A stretch of 64,000 bases of DNA, taken from the NCBI RefSeq assembly GCF_002295115.1, contig NZ_NSFV01000009.1:186001-250000 (forward strand). The letters run 5' to 3'. The number at the start of each line of letters is the position of its first letter. The stretch's first letter is position 1. The stretch is from Mesorhizobium sp. WSM4311 (lineage in GTDB: Bacteria; Pseudomonadota; Alphaproteobacteria; Rhizobiales; Rhizobiaceae). Made by a program: the position numbers and the translations under genes. The notes beneath the pieces are model-generated. The model was given only the letters and a program-made list of their open reading frames with translations, did not search any database and was not told the origin of the DNA. Shown here one piece after another: positions 50,280 through 59,310 of this stretch.

Positions 50280-50831
50280 GTGAGCGGCAAGGACGAGGCC
50301 GAGCTTTCCCGGCTGTTGCGGGCCGCGATCGCCGGAGATGAAAAGGCCTATGCCGACTTTCTGCACCGGATTGCCGCGCTGGTGCGCGGCTTTGTCCGGC
50401 GCAAGATCGTGCAGGGCGGAGTCGATCCCGAGGATGTCGTGCAGGAAACCTTGCTGGCCATTCATGTGAAACGGCATACCTGGCGCCAGGACGCGCCGGT
50501 GCTGCCGTGGATCTATGCGATTGCCCGCTTCAAGCTGATCGATGCGTTCCGGCGGCGCGGTCGGCGCATCGAAATCGATGTCGACGATATTGCGGAGACC
50601 TTCGCCGAACCGGAAACCGAAACCGTCAGCGAGCGCGACATCAACAGGGCCCTGGACGGGCTGCCGCCGGGACAGCGTTCAGTGGTTTCGGCGGTATCCG
50701 TGGAAGGCCGCTCGATCGGCGAGACGGCAGCGAAGTTCGGCATCAGCGAGACGGCGGTGCGTGTGTCGTTGCATCGCGGGCTAGCCGCCATAGCCAAGCG
50801 ATTCGGGCAGGGGCGATCCGGGCGGGAATGA
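50280..50831 (+). CDS. ECF RNA polymerase sigma factor (SigF-like)
   Basis: A 183-aa ECF sigma factor. Region 2 includes ALVRGFVRRKIVQGGVDPEDVVQETLLAIHVKRHTW and APVLPWIYAIARFKLIDAFRRR; region 4 includes LPPGQRSVVSAVSVEGRSIGETAAKFGISETAVRVSLHRG. The pairing with an NrsF/DUF1109 anti-sigma factor is that of the Caulobacter SigF group, which responds to metals and oxidants. The start is GTG 50280, with GGGGAG about 9 bp upstream. nrsF begins 1 bp after the stop. Confidence 0.93.
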   Translation: MSGKDEAELSRLLRAAIAGDEKAYADFLHRIAALVRGFVRRKIVQGGVDPEDVVQETLLAIHVKRHTWRQDAPVLPWIYAIARFKLIDAFRRRGRRIEIDVDDIAETFAEPETETVSERDINRALDGLPPGQRSVVSAVSVEGRSIGETAAKFGISETAVRVSLHRGLAAIAKRFGQGRSGRE

Positions 50832-50832
50832 C

Positions 50833-51471
50833 ATGAGGACCGAGGATCTCATCAAGGCGCTAGACGCCGATACAAGCAGCAAGGCGATGCCGCTGCGCTC
50901 GGCCTGGTGGCTGGCGGCTGGCGCGGCCATTGTCATCGCGGCAGTCGTTTTCCTGCTGACGATCGGCCCGCGCCCCGATTTCATGGTGGCCGCGCACACG
51001 ATGCGCTTCCTGTCCAAATTCGTTTTCACCATCGTGCTTGCCGTCACCGCCTTCGGCCTGATCCGGGCGCTGTCGACACCTGGCGCCTCAACGGCCAGGG
51101 CCGTGGCCTGGATGGCCGCAGCCCCTCTGCTGGTGGCCGTGGCGGTGGTTCTGGAGCTCTTCATGGTGCCGGAGGCGTTGTGGGGCACCAGGATGATCGG
51201 CTCCAACATGATGATCTGCATGGGCTTCATCCCGCTGATCGGCATCGGCCCGCTGGCCATCTTCCTGTGGATGCTGCGCTATGGCGCGCCGACACGGCCG
51301 GTGCTTGCCGGCGCGGTGGCGGGGTTGCTCGCCGGCGGGCTGGCGGCGACCTTCTATGCCGCGCACTGTTTCGACGATTCGCCGCTTTTCGTCGCCACCT
51401 GGTACACGATCGCGATCGCCCTTCTCACCTTGCTCGGCGCGCTCGGCGGACGGTTTTTCGTGCGCTGGTAG
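50833..51471 (+). CDS. nrsF: NrsF (DUF1109) family membrane anti-sigma factor
   Basis: A 212-aa protein with six predicted helices, matching NrsF/DUF1109, the anti-sigma partner of SigF-type ECF factors. Cys129 (SNMMICMGF) and Cys179 (YAAHCFDD) match the two conserved cysteines implicated in sensing heavy metals in Caulobacter NrsF. The N-terminal MRTEDLIKALDAD is cytoplasmic. It is translated right after the sigma factor, one base apart. Confidence 0.92.
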   Translation: MRTEDLIKALDADTSSKAMPLRSAWWLAAGAAIVIAAVVFLLTIGPRPDFMVAAHTMRFLSKFVFTIVLAVTAFGLIRALSTPGASTARAVAWMAAAPLLVAVAVVLELFMVPEALWGTRMIGSNMMICMGFIPLIGIGPLAIFLWMLRYGAPTRPVLAGAVAGLLAGGLAATFYAAHCFDDSPLFVATWYTIAIALLTLLGALGGRFFVRW

Positions 51472-51610
51472 CAGGATAGAAGCGACCACACCCCGTGCAC
51501 ACCGATCCTTAATCATGCCGGCGATTGTTTGCCGGTTGACCATATCGCGGTACCTCCACGCAACCTTTCCTTAAAATCGATCCTTCAGGGTTCTCTCGAG
51601 CAAAAAGCGA

Positions 51611-53596
51611 TTGCCCACGGGGGTGGCACGGATCGTGAGACTGCGAGGACCGATCAGGCTCAACAAACATGCAACTCCGGCGTTGCTCGTGGCCGGCTTC
51701 GCCGTGGCCGCGGTCCTGGTCGTGCTGTCGAGGCTGGACCTTGGCGCGGAAGCGCTCAGACTTTGCCTTCAAATGTCGGTCGCGATGACAATCGGCGCGC
51801 TTTTCTTCGCCTGTCTTTTCATCGGCCGCATCTCGAAAGATCGGCGGCAGATCGCCGAGAGCGAGCAGCGCTTCCGCCAGGCGATGGAGGACTCGGCAAT
51901 CGGCATCGCCGTCGTCGGCCTCGATGGGCGCATTGTGCAAACCAATCCGGCGTTCGCCTCGATGCTCGGCTACAGCCGCGAAGAGATCGAGGCGCTGACC
52001 TTCTTCCAGATCACGCACCCCGACGACCTGCATGTCGGGCGGGAGACCATGGAAGGCATCAAAGCTGGCACGGTCAACGCCTTCCAATTCGAGAAGCGCT
52101 ACCTCAAGAAGGACGGTACAGCTGTCTGGGCGCATCTCGCCGGCTCCGTCATTCGAGAGGAGAAGAGCGGCCGCGCGCTCTATCTCGTTTCACAGATCGA
52201 GGACATCGACGCGCGCAAACAGGCCGAGGCGCGTATCGCCGAGGCCGAAACGCGCTGGAATTTCGCGCTTGCCGGCGCCGGCCAGGGCGTCTGGGATCTC
52301 GACATCCGCAAGGGCGGCACGACCTACTCCTCGACCTGGGTCAAGATGCTGGGTTATGCGGATGGCGAACTCGACGGCGACCCCGATCTTTGGCTGACGA
52401 TGATCCATCCCGACGACCGCGAAACCGTCGCCGAGGCGGATCGCGCCCATCTAGACGGCCAGACAGAGTTCTTCGAGGCCGAGTTCAGGATGCGTCACAA
52501 GGACGGCCGCTGGATCTGGATCCTCGACCGCGGCAAGGCCATCGAGCGTGACGGGGACGGGCGTCTGATCCGGGCCATCGGCAGCCTGACCGACATCACC
52601 CGGCGCAAGGAGGCCGAGGAGCGTCTGACCGTATCGGCGGCAATGCTGGCCGACGAGAAAGAGCGGCTCCGGGTGACGCTGCAATCGATCGGCGATGCCG
52701 TCATCTGTACCAATGCGGCGAACCGCGTCACCTTCATGAATCCGGTTGCCGAGAAGCTGACCGGCGTCCCGACGGAGGCGGCTCTCGGCAAGACGCTCGG
52801 TCATGTCTATTGGGCGGTGGACGAGGAGACGGGACACAGGATCGGCGTGACACGGCCGGCGATCGGTGCGGAGACGCCCTCCGACCAGAACAGCCGCGCC
52901 GTGCTGGTCCGCCGCGACGACACACGCTGCAGTATCCGTCAGGTCGTGTCGCCGATCATGAACGAGCGCAACGAATTCTGCGGGCTGGTCATCGTTTTCC
53001 AGGATTTTACCGATGCACGCGCCCTGCAGCGGCAGCTTGCACACGCCGCCGCGCATGATGCGCTGACCGGCCTTGCCAATCGCTCGAGCTTCATCCGCAC
53101 CATGGAGGAGCTGGTCGTTCAGGCCCGCAAGGATGCCGCCGGGGCTGGCAGCAGCCGCCATCAGTTCATGTTCATCGACCTCGACCATTTCAAGCTGGTC
53201 AACGACACCGGCGGTCACGCCGCCGGAGACGCCTTGCTGAAGCGGGTCGCACAGGCCGTGCGTGGCGTAGTCGGGTCCGAAGACCTCGTCGCGCGCCTGG
53301 GCGGCGACGAATTCGCGGTCATCCTGAAATCGGGCTCGACCGCCGGCGCCAGGGTCGCGGCGCGCTCCATCATCGATGCGATAGCGGGATTGAACTTCAG
53401 CTGGGATGACCGGCCGCATGCCATCGGCGCCAGCATCGGTGTTGCGGCAATCAACGCCAATTGCGGCGAAGCGGACGAGATCATCGCAAGGGCCGACGCG
53501 GCCTGCTATGCCGCCAAGGCGGCCGGCCGCGGGTGCGTCTGCGTGGCGCCCGACGACAAGTCGGAGCCGCAGGCGCCGCTTGCCGCGGCGTCGTGA
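51611..53596 (+). CDS. Membrane diguanylate cyclase with PAS domains
   Basis: A 661-aa protein: two N-terminal transmembrane helices (about residues 24-42 and 56-74), three PAS/PAC units (about 88-205, 208-335 and 345-460) and a GGDEF domain (about 470-645). The active-site motif is RLGGDEFAVIL near residue 563, so c-di-GMP synthesis is predicted; no EAL domain follows. The start is uncertain: TTG 51611 or in-frame GTGs at 51623 and 51635. The 139-bp gap after nrsF contains no clear promoter, so control by the ECF pair is only a possibility. Confidence 0.88.
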   Translation: MPTGVARIVRLRGPIRLNKHATPALLVAGFAVAAVLVVLSRLDLGAEALRLCLQMSVAMTIGALFFACLFIGRISKDRRQIAESEQRFRQAMEDSAIGIAVVGLDGRIVQTNPAFASMLGYSREEIEALTFFQITHPDDLHVGRETMEGIKAGTVNAFQFEKRYLKKDGTAVWAHLAGSVIREEKSGRALYLVSQIEDIDARKQAEARIAEAETRWNFALAGAGQGVWDLDIRKGGTTYSSTWVKMLGYADGELDGDPDLWLTMIHPDDRETVAEADRAHLDGQTEFFEAEFRMRHKDGRWIWILDRGKAIERDGDGRLIRAIGSLTDITRRKEAEERLTVSAAMLADEKERLRVTLQSIGDAVICTNAANRVTFMNPVAEKLTGVPTEAALGKTLGHVYWAVDEETGHRIGVTRPAIGAETPSDQNSRAVLVRRDDTRCSIRQVVSPIMNERNEFCGLVIVFQDFTDARALQRQLAHAAAHDALTGLANRSSFIRTMEELVVQARKDAAGAGSSRHQFMFIDLDHFKLVNDTGGHAAGDALLKRVAQAVRGVVGSEDLVARLGGDEFAVILKSGSTAGARVAARSIIDAIAGLNFSWDDRPHAIGASIGVAAINANCGEADEIIARADAACYAAKAAGRGCVCVAPDDKSEPQAPLAAAS

Positions 53597-53623
53597 ACGG
53601 ACGCGCTCTATCTCTTTGTTTTA

Positions 53624-53690
53624 ACGCAATTCCCAAGCGAAAGCGCTTCGCGCTCTTCCCGGGAAACCGTTCACTCTTTTCGTGGAATTG
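53624..53690. repeat. Rhizobial intergenic palindromic repeat, copy 2
   Basis: An element beginning ACGCAATTCCC and ending CGTGGAATTG, with GAAACCGTTCACTCTTTT in the right half. Apart from an extra internal segment (an AGCGAAAGCGCTTCGC hairpin), it matches copy 1 at 24851-24899 read in reverse. It fills the gap between the GGDEF gene stop and the hbd stop, so both convergent genes end against it. Confidence 0.6.
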
Positions 53691-53692
53691 GC

Positions 53693-54571
<879 letters not shown>

Positions 54572-54624
54572 TACACCGATCCCGTCCAAAGGCTTTTGCA
54601 GCCTGCTTTTTGTGCGGTGCAAAC

Positions 54625-54658
54625 TAAAAGGGCGGGGCGACTTCGTCTACCCCACCCC
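54625..54658 (-). terminator. Terminator after etfA
   Basis: On the minus strand GGGTGGGG pairs with CCCCGCCC (one T-G pair) around about twelve bases, followed by TTTTAG. It lies 30 bp after the etfA stop, ending the etfB-etfA transcript before hbd. Confidence 0.7.
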
Positions 54659-54687
54659 AAGCATTTAATACGCTTTGCCAGAGAGCG

Positions 54688-55617
54688 TCAAAGCGCCTTC
54701 TGCAACTCCGGCAGAATGACGAAGAGATCGCCGACGAGGCCGTAGTCGGCAACCTGGAAGATCGGCGCCTCCTCGTCCTTGTTGATGGCGACGATGACCT
54801 TGGAATCCTTCATGCCGGCGAGATGCTGGATGGCGCCGGAGATGCCGACCGCGATGTAGAGGTCCGGAGCGACCACCTTGCCGGTCTGGCCGACTTGCCA
54901 GTCGTTCGGTGCGTAGCCGGCATCGACAGCGGCACGCGAGGCGCCGACCGCCGCACCGAGCTTGTCGGCGACCGGCAGGATGACCTCCTGGAACTTCTCC
55001 GACGAGCCGAGCGCGCGGCCGCCCGAGATGATGATCTTTGCCGAGGTCAGTTCCGGACGGTCCGTCTCCGAGAGCTTGTTCTCGACGAAGGTGGACAGGC
55101 CGGGATTGGCTGCGGCGTTGACCGTCTCGACCTGGGCCGAGCCGCCCTCGGGCGCCGCCTGGAAGGAGGCGGTGCGCACGGTGATGACCTTCTTGGCGTC
55201 TGTCGATTGCACGGTCTGGATGGCGTTGCCGGCATAGATCGGGCGCTTGAACGTGTCCGGCGAGACCACTTCGATGATCTCGGAGACCTGCGCGACATCG
55301 AGCAGGGCCGCGACGCGCGGCGCGACATTCTTGCCCGACGAGGTCGCCGGCGCGATGATGGCGTCGTAACCGCCAGCAAGCGACACGACGAGGGCTGCCG
55401 TCGGTTCGGCGAGGCGCTCGGCGAGCTCGTCTGCTTCGGCAAGCAGCACCTTGCCGACGCCCTTGAGCTTGACGGCAGCGTCCGCCGCACCCTTGGCGCC
55501 CTTGCCGGCCACCAGCACATGCACGTCCGAGCCGATCTGCAGGGCCGCCGAAAGCGCCTTGGCGGTCTGGTCGGAAAGGCTGGCATTGTCGTGTTCAGCA
55601 ATCAGAAGAATAGCCAT
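54688..55617 (-). CDS. etfA: Electron transfer flavoprotein alpha subunit
   Basis: A 309-aa EtfA. The FAD-binding signature is in the C-terminal third: VGASRAAVDAGYAPNDWQVGQTG and LYIAVGISGAIQHLAGM. The early AEHDNASLSDQTAKALSAA is the family N-terminus. With EtfB it carries electrons from acyl-CoA dehydrogenases to ETF:ubiquinone oxidoreductase. AGGA lies upstream of ATG 55617. It is separated from etfB by a 158-bp gap holding a RIME-like repeat. Confidence 0.95.
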   Translation of the reverse strand: MAILLIAEHDNASLSDQTAKALSAALQIGSDVHVLVAGKGAKGAADAAVKLKGVGKVLLAEADELAERLAEPTAALVVSLAGGYDAIIAPATSSGKNVAPRVAALLDVAQVSEIIEVVSPDTFKRPIYAGNAIQTVQSTDAKKVITVRTASFQAAPEGGSAQVETVNAAANPGLSTFVENKLSETDRPELTSAKIIISGGRALGSSEKFQEVILPVADKLGAAVGASRAAVDAGYAPNDWQVGQTGKVVAPDLYIAVGISGAIQHLAGMKDSKVIVAINKDEEAPIFQVADYGLVGDLFVILPELQKAL

Positions 55618-55651
55618 TGATGATATTCCTGACTTTCGTTTTCGAGGCTCC

Positions 55652-55768
55652 CTGAAATCCGGTCAGGCCGAGTCGAAAACGGTTGGTTTCGAGAACCGGA
55701 GCGGAGCGTACTTTTGTACGTGAGCACCGGAAGCGGAGAAACCGGCCGTTTGCAGGCCGGCCTCATCG
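55652..55768. repeat. Rhizobial mosaic palindromic element (RIME-like), copy B
   Basis: About 117 bp, the reverse complement of copy A (28909-29022), centred on GTACTTTTGTAC. The flanks GGTCAGGCCGAGTCGAAAAC and CGTTTGCAGGCCGGCCTCAT match copy A. It lies inside the etfB-etfA operon, between the two genes, so it is likely transcribed into their mRNA. Confidence 0.85.
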
Positions 55769-55775
55769 GATTTCC

Positions 55776-56525
55776 TTACAAAACGCCGGCTTCGTTCTTC
55801 AGCTTGTCGACCAGTTCGGCGACGCTCTTGACCTTGACGCCCGCCTTGCGGCCGCCCGGCTCCTCGGTCTTGATGATCTTCAGCCGCGGCTTGACGTCTG
55901 CGCCGTAGTCGGCCGGAGTCTTTTCGTCGAGCTGCTTCTTCTTGGCCTTCATGATGTTGGGCAGCGAGGCATAGCGCGGCTGGTTGAGGCGAAGATCGGC
56001 GGTGACGATCGCCGGCATCTTCAATTCCACCGTCTGCAGGCCGCCGTCGACTTCGCGCGTCACCTTGGCCTTGTCGCCGTCGAGCACCACCTTGGAGGCG
56101 AAAGTGCCTTGCGCCCAGCCGAGCAGGGCCGCCAGCATCTGGCCGGTCTGGTTGGAATCGTCGTCGATCGCCTGCTTGCCGAGAATGACGAGGCCGGGCT
56201 GTTCGGCCTCGACGACGCCCTTCAGCACCTTGGCGACGCCGAGCGGCTCGGTCTGCTCGTCGGTCTTGACCAGGATGGCGCGGTCGGCGCCCATGGCGAG
56301 CGCGGTGCGCAGGGTTTCCTGCGCCTGCTGCGGGCCGATCGAGACGACAATGATCTCCTCCGCCTTGCCGGCTTCCTTGAGCCGGATCGCCTCTTCCACC
56401 GCGATCTCATCGAACGGGTTCATCGCCATCTTGACGTTGGCGAGTTCCACCGCCGAACCGTCGGCCTTCACGCGAACCTTGACGTTCGCATCCACAACCC
56501 GCTTCACGGGCACAAGGATCTTCAT
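55776..56525 (-). CDS. etfB: Electron transfer flavoprotein beta subunit
   Basis: A 249-aa EtfB. The start MKILVPVKRVVDANVKVRVK and the block DDSNQTGQMLAALLGWAQGTF are typical; AMP-binding residues lie in this domain. It partners EtfA. GAGGTGA lies 8 bp upstream of ATG 56525. The 203-bp gap to the next gene (56526-56728) holds the etfB promoter region; I saw no operator or RNA element in it. Confidence 0.95.
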   Translation of the reverse strand: MKILVPVKRVVDANVKVRVKADGSAVELANVKMAMNPFDEIAVEEAIRLKEAGKAEEIIVVSIGPQQAQETLRTALAMGADRAILVKTDEQTEPLGVAKVLKGVVEAEQPGLVILGKQAIDDDSNQTGQMLAALLGWAQGTFASKVVLDGDKAKVTREVDGGLQTVELKMPAIVTADLRLNQPRYASLPNIMKAKKKQLDEKTPADYGADVKPRLKIIKTEEPGGRKAGVKVKSVAELVDKLKNEAGVL

Positions 56526-56728
56526 TTGCCTGTCACCTCTTCACGCTAGTTGGGCGCGCTATAACAGCTTGCGCCCCTTCTGAGTTGTCGAAAGCCGACA
56601 TTCCGGATGGAAATTCTGGTCTTTGCCCGTCTTGGACTGCTCCTTAACAGCCTTGGGGCTCGGACGGAGACGTTTCCGTAGTTGCGGTAACCCTTGCCGT
56701 CAATACGCTGAAAGCGGCTCAAATCGGT

Positions 56729-57529
56729 TCAGTTTGGGCCAGGGGGGGTTCCCCGGCCCCAGCGCGTCGTGGTGGCCTGCGGTTCAGGCGCCGCTGGTTC
56801 GGCAGCAACCGGCGGCTGGTCGAGCTTGGGAGCCACGGCATCCTCGTCCGCGCCGGCAAAAAGCGGCACGCCGCGGCTGCGCAGGACCAGCACCAGCACC
56901 GCGCCGGCGATGATGCCGCCAATATGGCAGGCCCAGGAAATCTGGTCCTCGCCGCCGGCGGCGAACATGAAGACCTGGAACAGCACCCACAGGATAAGCG
57001 GGATGAAGGCCGGAATGCGCAGCGGGATGCGGGCAAAGGCCAGGACCCAGACCTTAACCCTCGGATAGAGGATCAGATAGGCGACGACCACGCCGGCGAT
57101 GGCGCCGGAGGCGCCGATCAGCGGCACCTGCGAATCCCAGGCGACAAGCCCCTGGAAGGCGGCGCCGGCGATGGCGCACAGGAGATAGAAGATCAGGTAG
57201 CGGATGTGGCCGAGCGCGTCCTCGACATTGTCGCCGAACACCCACAGGAACAGCATGTTGCCGCCAAGATGAAAGATGTCCGCATGCAGGAAGGAATAGG
57301 TAAGGTAGCTCAGGCTTTCCGGAATGATGATGAACCGAGGATCAAGCTCGGCCGTGTTGTGAACCACGGACGGAATAAAGCCGAGGCCAAGCACGGCGGC
57401 ATTGGTGAAGTTCTCGCCGCCGAGTGCCGTGGCGCAATAGACCAGCGCGTTGACCACGATCAGGCCGATCGTCACATATTGCAGGCGGATGTGGCGCAGC
57501 CTGTTTGTGTCGTAAAGCGGGATGAACAT
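56729..57529 (-). CDS. Rhomboid family intramembrane serine protease
   Basis: A 266-aa rhomboid with six helices. The catalytic dyad is Ser141 (LIGASGAIAG) and His202 (CHIGGIIAG); the family HxxxN lies at residues 87-91 (HLGGN). A cytoplasmic C-terminal tail rich in Pro, Ala and Glu follows. Substrate unknown. The ATG at 57529 gives the family N-terminus (MFIPLYDTN), with AGG about 7 bp upstream. It lies 39 bp downstream of the adenosyltransferase on the same strand. Confidence 0.92.
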   Translation of the reverse strand: MFIPLYDTNRLRHIRLQYVTIGLIVVNALVYCATALGGENFTNAAVLGLGFIPSVVHNTAELDPRFIIIPESLSYLTYSFLHADIFHLGGNMLFLWVFGDNVEDALGHIRYLIFYLLCAIAGAAFQGLVAWDSQVPLIGASGAIAGVVVAYLILYPRVKVWVLAFARIPLRIPAFIPLILWVLFQVFMFAAGGEDQISWACHIGGIIAGAVLVLVLRSRGVPLFAGADEDAVAPKLDQPPVAAEPAAPEPQATTTRWGRGTPPGPN

Positions 57530-57568
57530 GCGTGCCTGGTCCCCTCCCGCCTTTTCGATCCGTTCAGC

Positions 57569-58150
57569 TCAGCGGTTCTTGCCGGGAACCCATAGCACGT
57601 CGGCATTTCCATTGTCATTGACCGCCCGGGCGGCGACAAACAGGAAATCCGAGACGCGGTTGATGTATTTCAACCCCTCAGGGTTGACGTGCTCGCCCGG
57701 GTCTTGAGCCAGCGCCACCATCAGCCGTTCGGCCCGCCGCGCCACCGTGCGGGCCAGATGCAGCGCCGCCGCCGCCGGCGTGCCGCCGTTGAGCACGAAG
57801 GATTTGAGCGGCTGAAGATCCTTGTTGAGGAGGTCGATGTCCTTCTCGACGCGGTCGGTCTGCGCGGCAACGATACGCAGCGGCTCGTAGCCAAGCGGCT
57901 TGCCGTCATCGGGCACGGCGAGATCGGCGCCGAGGTCGAAGAGATCGTTCTGGATGCGCGACAGCATGGCATCGATCGCCGGGTGGTTCGCTGCGGTATG
58001 CACGCGCGCCATGCCGATGCAGGCATTGGCTTCGTCGACCGTGCCGTAGGCGTCCACCCGCAGGTCGGATTTCAGCCGCCGCTCACCAGTGCCGAGACCC
58101 GTCGTGCCGTCATCGCCGGTGCGGGTGTAGATCTTGTTGAGCTTGACCAT
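57569..58150 (-). CDS. pduO: ATP:cob(I)alamin adenosyltransferase, PduO type
   Basis: A 193-aa trimeric adenosyltransferase that makes adenosylcobalamin from cob(I)alamin and ATP. The N-terminal ATP-binding block is KIYTRTGDDGTTGLGTGERRLK, and VDAYGTVDEANACIG is the other hallmark. The C-terminus holds RVSDFLFVAARAVN. GGGAGG lies 5 bp before ATG 58150. It is distant from cobS/cobT in the window but acts in the same cofactor pathway. The HIG1 gene is 18 bp upstream. Confidence 0.92.
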   Translation of the reverse strand: MVKLNKIYTRTGDDGTTGLGTGERRLKSDLRVDAYGTVDEANACIGMARVHTAANHPAIDAMLSRIQNDLFDLGADLAVPDDGKPLGYEPLRIVAAQTDRVEKDIDLLNKDLQPLKSFVLNGGTPAAAALHLARTVARRAERLMVALAQDPGEHVNPEGLKYINRVSDFLFVAARAVNDNGNADVLWVPGKNR

Positions 58151-58168
58151 GTCGCCTCCCGAACGGCC

Positions 58169-58360
58169 TCACTTGCGGGTGAAATACACGGCCAGCAGGA
58201 TCAGCAACAGCGCCACGGCCTGCAGCATGACGCGCGCCTGCATCAGCTTGTTCGAGGTGACGCTCGAACCGCCACGCATCATGTTGACGAGGCCTCGGAT
58301 CAGCACGATCGCCACGGCGGCCATGACCAGAATGGCGAGGATGTTGAAGACGGTTGCCAT
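58169..58360 (-). CDS. HIG1-like twin transmembrane protein
   Basis: A 63-aa protein with two helices (about residues 4-22 and 42-60) and a loop containing SNKLMQARVMLQAVA, which matches the HIG1 (hypoxia-induced gene) domain. Relatives associate with cytochrome c oxidase in mitochondria; the bacterial role is unknown. It is 18 bp upstream of the adenosyltransferase gene and likely co-transcribed. Confidence 0.85.
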   Translation of the reverse strand: MATVFNILAILVMAAVAIVLIRGLVNMMRGGSSVTSNKLMQARVMLQAVALLLILLAVYFTRK

Positions 58361-58385
58361 TGTTGCGTTTCCAGTTGTTTCGCGT

Positions 58386-59261
58386 TCAGGCGCGTTTGGC
58401 CATCAGGCGGTAGAGCATCGATGCCGGCAGGATGCGTTTGAGCGCCGCGCCGATTCTGGCCGGCACAGTTACCACATAGTGCGGACGCGGGCGCGGCGAC
58501 AGAAGGGCATGACGCAGAACCTTGTGGACCACTTCCGGCCCGGGCTTCAGCGCCGATTGGCTGCCGCCGGCGCGCAGCCGCTCCAGCTGCGCGGCATAGT
58601 CCGCCCTGTGCACGGAATTGTCGATGTCGATGTTTTTCAGGAACCAGGGCAGGCCGTTGCTGGCGATTTTCGATTTCACCGGCCCCGGTTCGATCAGTGA
58701 AACATGGACGCCGCTGCCGACCAGTTCCTGGCGCTGGCAGAGCATCAGCGCCTCGAGCGCATGTTTGGATGCCGAATAGGCGCCGCGAAAGCGCACCGGC
58801 ACCAGACCGAGGATAGACGAGCAATGGACGAGGCGGCCGTGACCCTGACGGCGCATCATCGGAATCAGGCGGCGGGTCAAGTCATGCCAGCCGAAGAAAT
58901 TGACCTCGAATTGCTGCTTGAGCGCGGCCACCGACAGATCCTCGACCGCACCGGCCTGGGCGTAGGCGCCGTTGTTGAACAGGGCATCGAGCCGGCCGCC
59001 GGTGCGCTCGAGCACCGCCGTTACCAGGGCTGCAATGGAGTCCGGTTCGCTGTAATCGAGATAGAAAGCCTCGATGCCGTCGCTTTCGAGGGCGGCGATG
59101 TCCTCGGGTTTTCGGGCTGTTGCAAAGACCCGCCAGCCTTCCGCCTTGAGTGCCCGGGCGCAATATGCCCCTATGCCGGACGAGGCGCCGGTGATGATGA
59201 TGGTGCGCAATTGCTGCGCCGTCGGACTCGTGGTTTCGCCAAGGGTTGCCATTTGCCGCAT
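58386..59261 (-). CDS. SDR family oxidoreductase
   Basis: A 291-aa classical short-chain dehydrogenase. The cofactor motif is TGASSGIGAYCARAL near residue 24, with NNGAYAQAG (NNAG variant) and the active-site YSASK (GAYSASKHALEAL) near residue 162. The C-terminal extension past 230 is longer than the minimal SDR fold. Substrate unknown. GGAAGTGA precedes ATG 59261. It lies 25 bp upstream of the HIG1 gene, and diverges from the YihY gene. Confidence 0.9.
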   Translation of the reverse strand: MRQMATLGETTSPTAQQLRTIIITGASSGIGAYCARALKAEGWRVFATARKPEDIAALESDGIEAFYLDYSEPDSIAALVTAVLERTGGRLDALFNNGAYAQAGAVEDLSVAALKQQFEVNFFGWHDLTRRLIPMMRRQGHGRLVHCSSILGLVPVRFRGAYSASKHALEALMLCQRQELVGSGVHVSLIEPGPVKSKIASNGLPWFLKNIDIDNSVHRADYAAQLERLRAGGSQSALKPGPEVVHKVLRHALLSPRPRPHYVVTVPARIGAALKRILPASMLYRLMAKRA

Positions 59262-59310
59262 TCACTTCCCATATTCGCGGCGTCGAGACAATCGAAGGGA
59301 ACGCGGGTTC

